From Streptomyces sp. NBC_00094 (GTDB lineage: Bacteria > Actinomycetota > Actinomycetes > Streptomycetales > Streptomycetaceae): a stretch of 64,000 bases of DNA. Shown in pieces: positions 60,933-64,000 of this stretch. A program made the position numbers and the translations under genes. Positions within the stretch are counted from its first letter, which is position 1; the number at the start of each line of letters is the position of its first letter. The notes below the pieces were generated by a model. The model saw nothing but the letters and a program-made list of their open reading frames with translations. It had not been told where the DNA came from and did not search any database. Location of the stretch: the NCBI RefSeq assembly GCF_026343125.1, contig NZ_JAPEMB010000001.1, positions 7,817,501 to 7,881,500 of the forward strand, read 5' to 3'.

Positions 60933-61760
60933 ATGGGACACCTGGACCACGCCACCTTCGGCTGGCTGACACCCGCGCTGTCGTACGCGATGGCCTGCAT
61001 CGGCGCTGCCCTCGGGCTGCGCTGCACCGTACGGGCGCTCGACGCGACCGGCCGGTCACGGCGGAACTGGCTGCTCACCGCCGCCTCCGCGATCGGCACC
61101 GGCATCTGGACGATGCACTTCGTCGCGATGCTCGGCTTCGGCGTGACCGGAACCGACATCCGCTACAACGTTCCCCTGACCATCCTCAGCCTGGTGGTCG
61201 CCATGGCCGTCGTCGGCGTCGGTGTCTTCGCCGTCGGCTACGGGCGTGACCGGATCCGTTCGCTCCTGATCGGCGGACTGACCACGGGCGTCGGCGTGGC
61301 GAGCATGCACTACATGGGCATGGCCGCCCTCCGGCTGCACGGCGAAGTCCGGTACGACCCCCTGATGGTCGCCCTCTCGGTCGTGATCGCGGTCGTCGCC
61401 GCGACCGCGGCACTGTGGGCGGCCCTCAACATCCACGCACCGGCGGCGGTGGCGGTCGCCTCGCTCGTGATGGGCGCGGCGGTCAGCAGCATGCACTACA
61501 CGGGCATGTTCGCGGTGCGGGTCGAGGTCGTCCCGTCCGCCGCCGGTCTCCCCGGCGCCACGGTCATGCAGTTCATCTTCCCCCTCGCCGTCGGACTCGG
61601 CTCCTACCTCTTCATCACCGCCGCCTTCGTCGCCCTCTCCCCGACGGCGGGCGAACGGGCTGCGTACGCCTCGGCCGAGCGGCTCACCGAGCCGGACGAG
61701 CGTGCGGTCGACGTCGCACCTCCCGGGTTCCGTACCGCCGAAGCCGCCCGCCGCCACTGA
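60933..61760 (+). CDS. MHYT-domain integral membrane protein
   Basis: 275 residues with seven TM helices and three MHYT motifs: GIWTMHFVAML, VASMHYMGMAAL and VSSMHYTGMFAV, proposed to bind copper and sense O2, CO or NO. The C-terminus is cytoplasmic with no GGDEF/EAL domain. The ATG follows GTCCCTGAGCC. Codirectional with and 133 bp upstream of the conservon-type sensor kinase. Role in signal input to that kinase is a guess. Confidence 0.9.
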   Translation: MGHLDHATFGWLTPALSYAMACIGAALGLRCTVRALDATGRSRRNWLLTAASAIGTGIWTMHFVAMLGFGVTGTDIRYNVPLTILSLVVAMAVVGVGVFAVGYGRDRIRSLLIGGLTTGVGVASMHYMGMAALRLHGEVRYDPLMVALSVVIAVVAATAALWAALNIHAPAAVAVASLVMGAAVSSMHYTGMFAVRVEVVPSAAGLPGATVMQFIFPLAVGLGSYLFITAAFVALSPTAGERAAYASAERLTEPDERAVDVAPPGFRTAEAARRH

Positions 61761-61775
61761 CCCGACCGCCCCCCC

Positions 61776-61862
61776 CCGCACGCAGGACCCACCAGCGCGA
61801 AGAACCCACCGCACGCAGGACCCACCCGCACGGGACCCACCCGCACGCAGGACCCACCGCAC
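61776..61862 (+). repeat. Short tandem repeats between MHYT and kinase genes
   Basis: CGCACGCAGGACCCACC-type 16-17-bp units recur about four times with small gaps, after a nine-C run. They encode nothing evident. Such runs are prone to assembly error and slippage. Confidence 0.6.
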
Positions 61863-61893
61863 CAGAGACCGATGCAGCCGGAACGAGGAGGCC

Positions 61894-64000
61894 ATGCGAA
61901 CTCCCCGCAAGACCAAGGACGCCGAGGCGACGGCGCCGCCGCCGGCGGCCGCGCGCGGACGCCGGGCACACGCCGGGCCGCCCGCCGACGAACCGGGGCC
62001 GCACACCCCCGAGGCCTTCCCGACCACCGGGCGCACGGCCGGACAGCGCACCCCCGCCCCTGGCACGCACGCCGCCGGCACGCACGCCGTGGGAACCCCC
62101 GGCGCCCGAACCCCCGTCGCGCCGCGGGGCGGCCGCGCCACGCGACACGGTCTGCGTCCCCGTACGGTCCGCGCCAAGATCGTCTCGCTCCTGATGGTCC
62201 CCGTCGTCTCGCTCCTCGCCCTGTGGGGCTTCGCCACCGTCACCACCGCCCAGGACGTCGCGCGGCTCCGGCAGCTCCAGCGCGTCGACGCCGAGATCCG
62301 GGAACCCGTGACGGCCGCGATCGACGCGCTCCAGGCCGAGCGGCGCGCCGCCGTACGCCAGGTCGCGGCGCCCGGCACCGCCCGTACCGCCGAACTCAAG
62401 GACCGGATACGGCGCACGGACGCGGCCCTCGACCGCCTCCGGCTCGACGGCGAGCACACCGTCGGCGACACCGGCGACCTGCCCGGCGACGTCCCCGAAC
62501 GGGTGGGCGCCTTCGTCGGCACTGTCGAAGGCCTCGCCCGGCTCCGCACCGCCGCCGTCGACGGGCGCGCCGACGGGGACCAGGTGTACGAGGAGTACAC
62601 CGCCGCCGTCTCCGCGGGCTTCGCCGTCGGCGGCTCCCTCACCGGCATCCAGGACCCCCAGCAGGGGTCCGACGCGCGCGTGCTCCTCGAATTCGGCCGC
62701 GCCGGCGAGATGCTGTCCCGCGAGGACGCCCTCCTCGGCTCCGCCCACCTCACCGGACGGCTCACCCCGGAGCGGCTCCGCGCCTTCGCCGGGGCCGTCG
62801 AGACCCGGCGTACCCTCATCGCCTCGGCAACCGTCGACCTGCCCGCCGACGCCCGTGCGGCCTGGGACCGGCTCGCGGCGGGCCGCGACCACACCCTCCT
62901 CGTCCGCGCCGAGGACCGCGTCCTCGCCGCCGCGGCCGGCCGGCCCGCCGCCCAGGCGGTCACCTCCGCCGAGTGGGACGACACGTCGGCCGCCGTACGG
63001 AGCGGACTCACCGCGATCGAGACCGACGCGCGCGGCGCCGCGGCCGACCGCGCCGATCCCTTCGCGGGCGGCGTCCTCAGCATGGGCGGCGCCGCGGTGC
63101 TGCTCGGCCTCGCCGCCGTCGCCGCCTCCCTCGTCATCTCCGTCCGCATCGGCCGCGGCCTCGTCGTCGAACTCGTCAGCCTGCGCAACACCGCCCTCGG
63201 GATCGCGCGCCGCAAACTCCCCGCCGCCATGCGCCGGCTCCGCGCCGGCGAGGAGATCGACGTCCAGGCCGAAGCGCCGCCGGGGCCCGACTCCCAGGAC
63301 GAGATCGGCCAGGTCGGCGAGGCCCTCACCACCGTGCACCGCGCGGCCCTCTCCGCCGCCGTCGAACGCGCCGAACTCGCCAGCGGCATCTCCGGCGTCT
63401 TCGTCAACCTCGCCCGCCGCAGCCAGGTCCTCGTCCACCGCCAGCTCAACCTCCTGGACAGCATGGAGCGGCGCGCCGACGACCCCAACGAACTCGGCGA
63501 CCTCTTCCGGCTCGACCACCTCACCACCCGGATGCGTCGCCACGCCGAGAGCCTGATCATTCTTTCCGGCGCCGCTCCCGGCCGTGCCTGGCGGATGCCC
63601 GTCCCTCTCACCAACGTCGTCCGCGCCGCCGTCTCCGAGATCGAGGACTACGCGCGCGTGGAGGTGCGCCGGTTGCCCGAGACGGCCGTCGTCGGTGGCG
63701 CCGTCGCCGACCTCACCCACCTCCTCGCCGAACTCATCGAGAACGCCGCGCAGTTCTCTCCGCCCCACACGAAGGTGCGCGTCAGCGGCGAACCCGTCGG
63801 CAACGGATACGCCCTGGAGATCGAGGACCGCGGGCTCGGCATGGGCAAGGAGACGCTCGCCGAGGCCAACGCCCGCATCGCCCAGTCCGAGGCCCTCGAC
63901 CTTTTCGACAGCGACCGGCTCGGCCTCTTCGTGGTCAGCAGGCTCTCGTCCCGCCACGACATCAAGGTCCAGCTGCGGACCTCGCCGTACGGCGGCACGA
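61894..64000 (+). CDS. NIT-domain sensor kinase, conservon CvnA-like (truncated by window end)
   Basis: 702 codons visible, open at the 3' end. A disordered N-terminus (~1-90), TM (KIVSLLMVPVVSLLALWGF), an extracytoplasmic NIT-type domain (~115-385), TM (SMGGAAVLLGLAAVAASLVIS), a HAMP-like linker, then the helical region SGVFVNLARRSQVLVHRQLNLLDSMERR and an HATPase with LAELIENAAQFSPP, DRGLGMG and GLFVVSRLSSRH. This wording is that of Streptomyces conservon kinases, which precede roadblock, DUF742 and GTPase genes. GAGGAG lies upstream of the ATG at 61894. Confidence 0.9.
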   Translation, partial: MRTPRKTKDAEATAPPPAAARGRRAHAGPPADEPGPHTPEAFPTTGRTAGQRTPAPGTHAAGTHAVGTPGARTPVAPRGGRATRHGLRPRTVRAKIVSLLMVPVVSLLALWGFATVTTAQDVARLRQLQRVDAEIREPVTAAIDALQAERRAAVRQVAAPGTARTAELKDRIRRTDAALDRLRLDGEHTVGDTGDLPGDVPERVGAFVGTVEGLARLRTAAVDGRADGDQVYEEYTAAVSAGFAVGGSLTGIQDPQQGSDARVLLEFGRAGEMLSREDALLGSAHLTGRLTPERLRAFAGAVETRRTLIASATVDLPADARAAWDRLAAGRDHTLLVRAEDRVLAAAAGRPAAQAVTSAEWDDTSAAVRSGLTAIETDARGAAADRADPFAGGVLSMGGAAVLLGLAAVAASLVISVRIGRGLVVELVSLRNTALGIARRKLPAAMRRLRAGEEIDVQAEAPPGPDSQDEIGQVGEALTTVHRAALSAAVERAELASGISGVFVNLARRSQVLVHRQLNLLDSMERRADDPNELGDLFRLDHLTTRMRRHAESLIILSGAAPGRAWRMPVPLTNVVRAAVSEIEDYARVEVRRLPETAVVGGAVADLTHLLAELIENAAQFSPPHTKVRVSGEPVGNGYALEIEDRGLGMGKETLAEANARIAQSEALDLFDSDRLGLFVVSRLSSRHDIKVQLRTSPYGGT

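Noticed and set aside
61056-63614. Minus-strand ORF of 852 codons
   Set aside because: Antisense to the MHYT and conservon kinase genes, Ser/Arg-rich, no recognisable domain.

Overview
The window looks like a piece of a Streptomyces (or closely related actinomycete) chromosome. Support: very high GC with G/C-rich third codon positions; GTG/TTG starts; three SpoIIE-type phosphatases with or without RsbW-like kinase domains; a SARP-NB-ARC-TPR regulator; a NIT/conservon-type sensor kinase; and actinomycete leader peptides and riboswitches. No rRNA, tRNA, CRISPR array or intact mobile-element gene was seen.

Layout. 1-1371: MarR regulator and an MFS exporter (cut by the window edge). 1372-6900: decayed accessory DNA with gene fragments, a DHFR-like reductase, a DinB protein, an IS110 remnant, a 166-bp palindromic MITE and a histidine-kinase pseudogene. 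7062-9617: a secreted protein combining PI-PLC-X, SGNH hydrolase and FG-GAP repeats. 9705-21100: housekeeping and signalling genes, including a baeRF-like protein, three PP2C/SpoIIE phosphatases, an LRR-like protein and a PhzF-like protein. 21260-25057: a sulfur locus, in transcription order Met-rich leader and intrinsic terminator, SAM hydrolase, Cys-containing leader, then ABC binding protein, permease and ATPase. 25319-28925: a sugar locus with GH31 alpha-xylosidase, a GH1 gene that has lost its acid/base region, LacI-type operators and a truncated GH42 gene.

29023-38949: an island bounded by imperfect ~153-bp direct repeats. It carries a RiPP-like cluster: SARP activator on + and, on -, a 46-residue precursor, a 2OG-Fe(II) oxygenase, a HExxH protein, a small membrane protein, a second HExxH protein, a methyltransferase and an MFS exporter. 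Start/stop overlaps imply translational coupling from the first HExxH protein onward. Upstream of the precursor are four heptamers at SARP-like 11-bp spacing. This is the best candidate for an undescribed system: peptide oxidation by two HExxH proteins plus a 2OG oxygenase, followed by methylation and export.

38532-44670: a second block flanked by ~215-bp direct copies of an aldehyde dehydrogenase 3' end and its terminator. It carries a DUF4097 lipoprotein, a MacB/FtsX-type ABC transporter and a two-component system, with a perfect 22-bp palindrome in the divergent promoter.

44608-64000: core-like, very GC-rich DNA with aldehyde dehydrogenase and its GAF regulator, a ZTP riboswitch and folD, a septum-formation-like protein, a SWIM protein and SNF2 helicase pair, a fatty acid desaturase, a MOSC protein, two hypothetical proteins, a secreted metalloprotease, a methyltransferase, an MHYT protein and the start of a probable conservon (cvnA-like kinase, cut by the window end).
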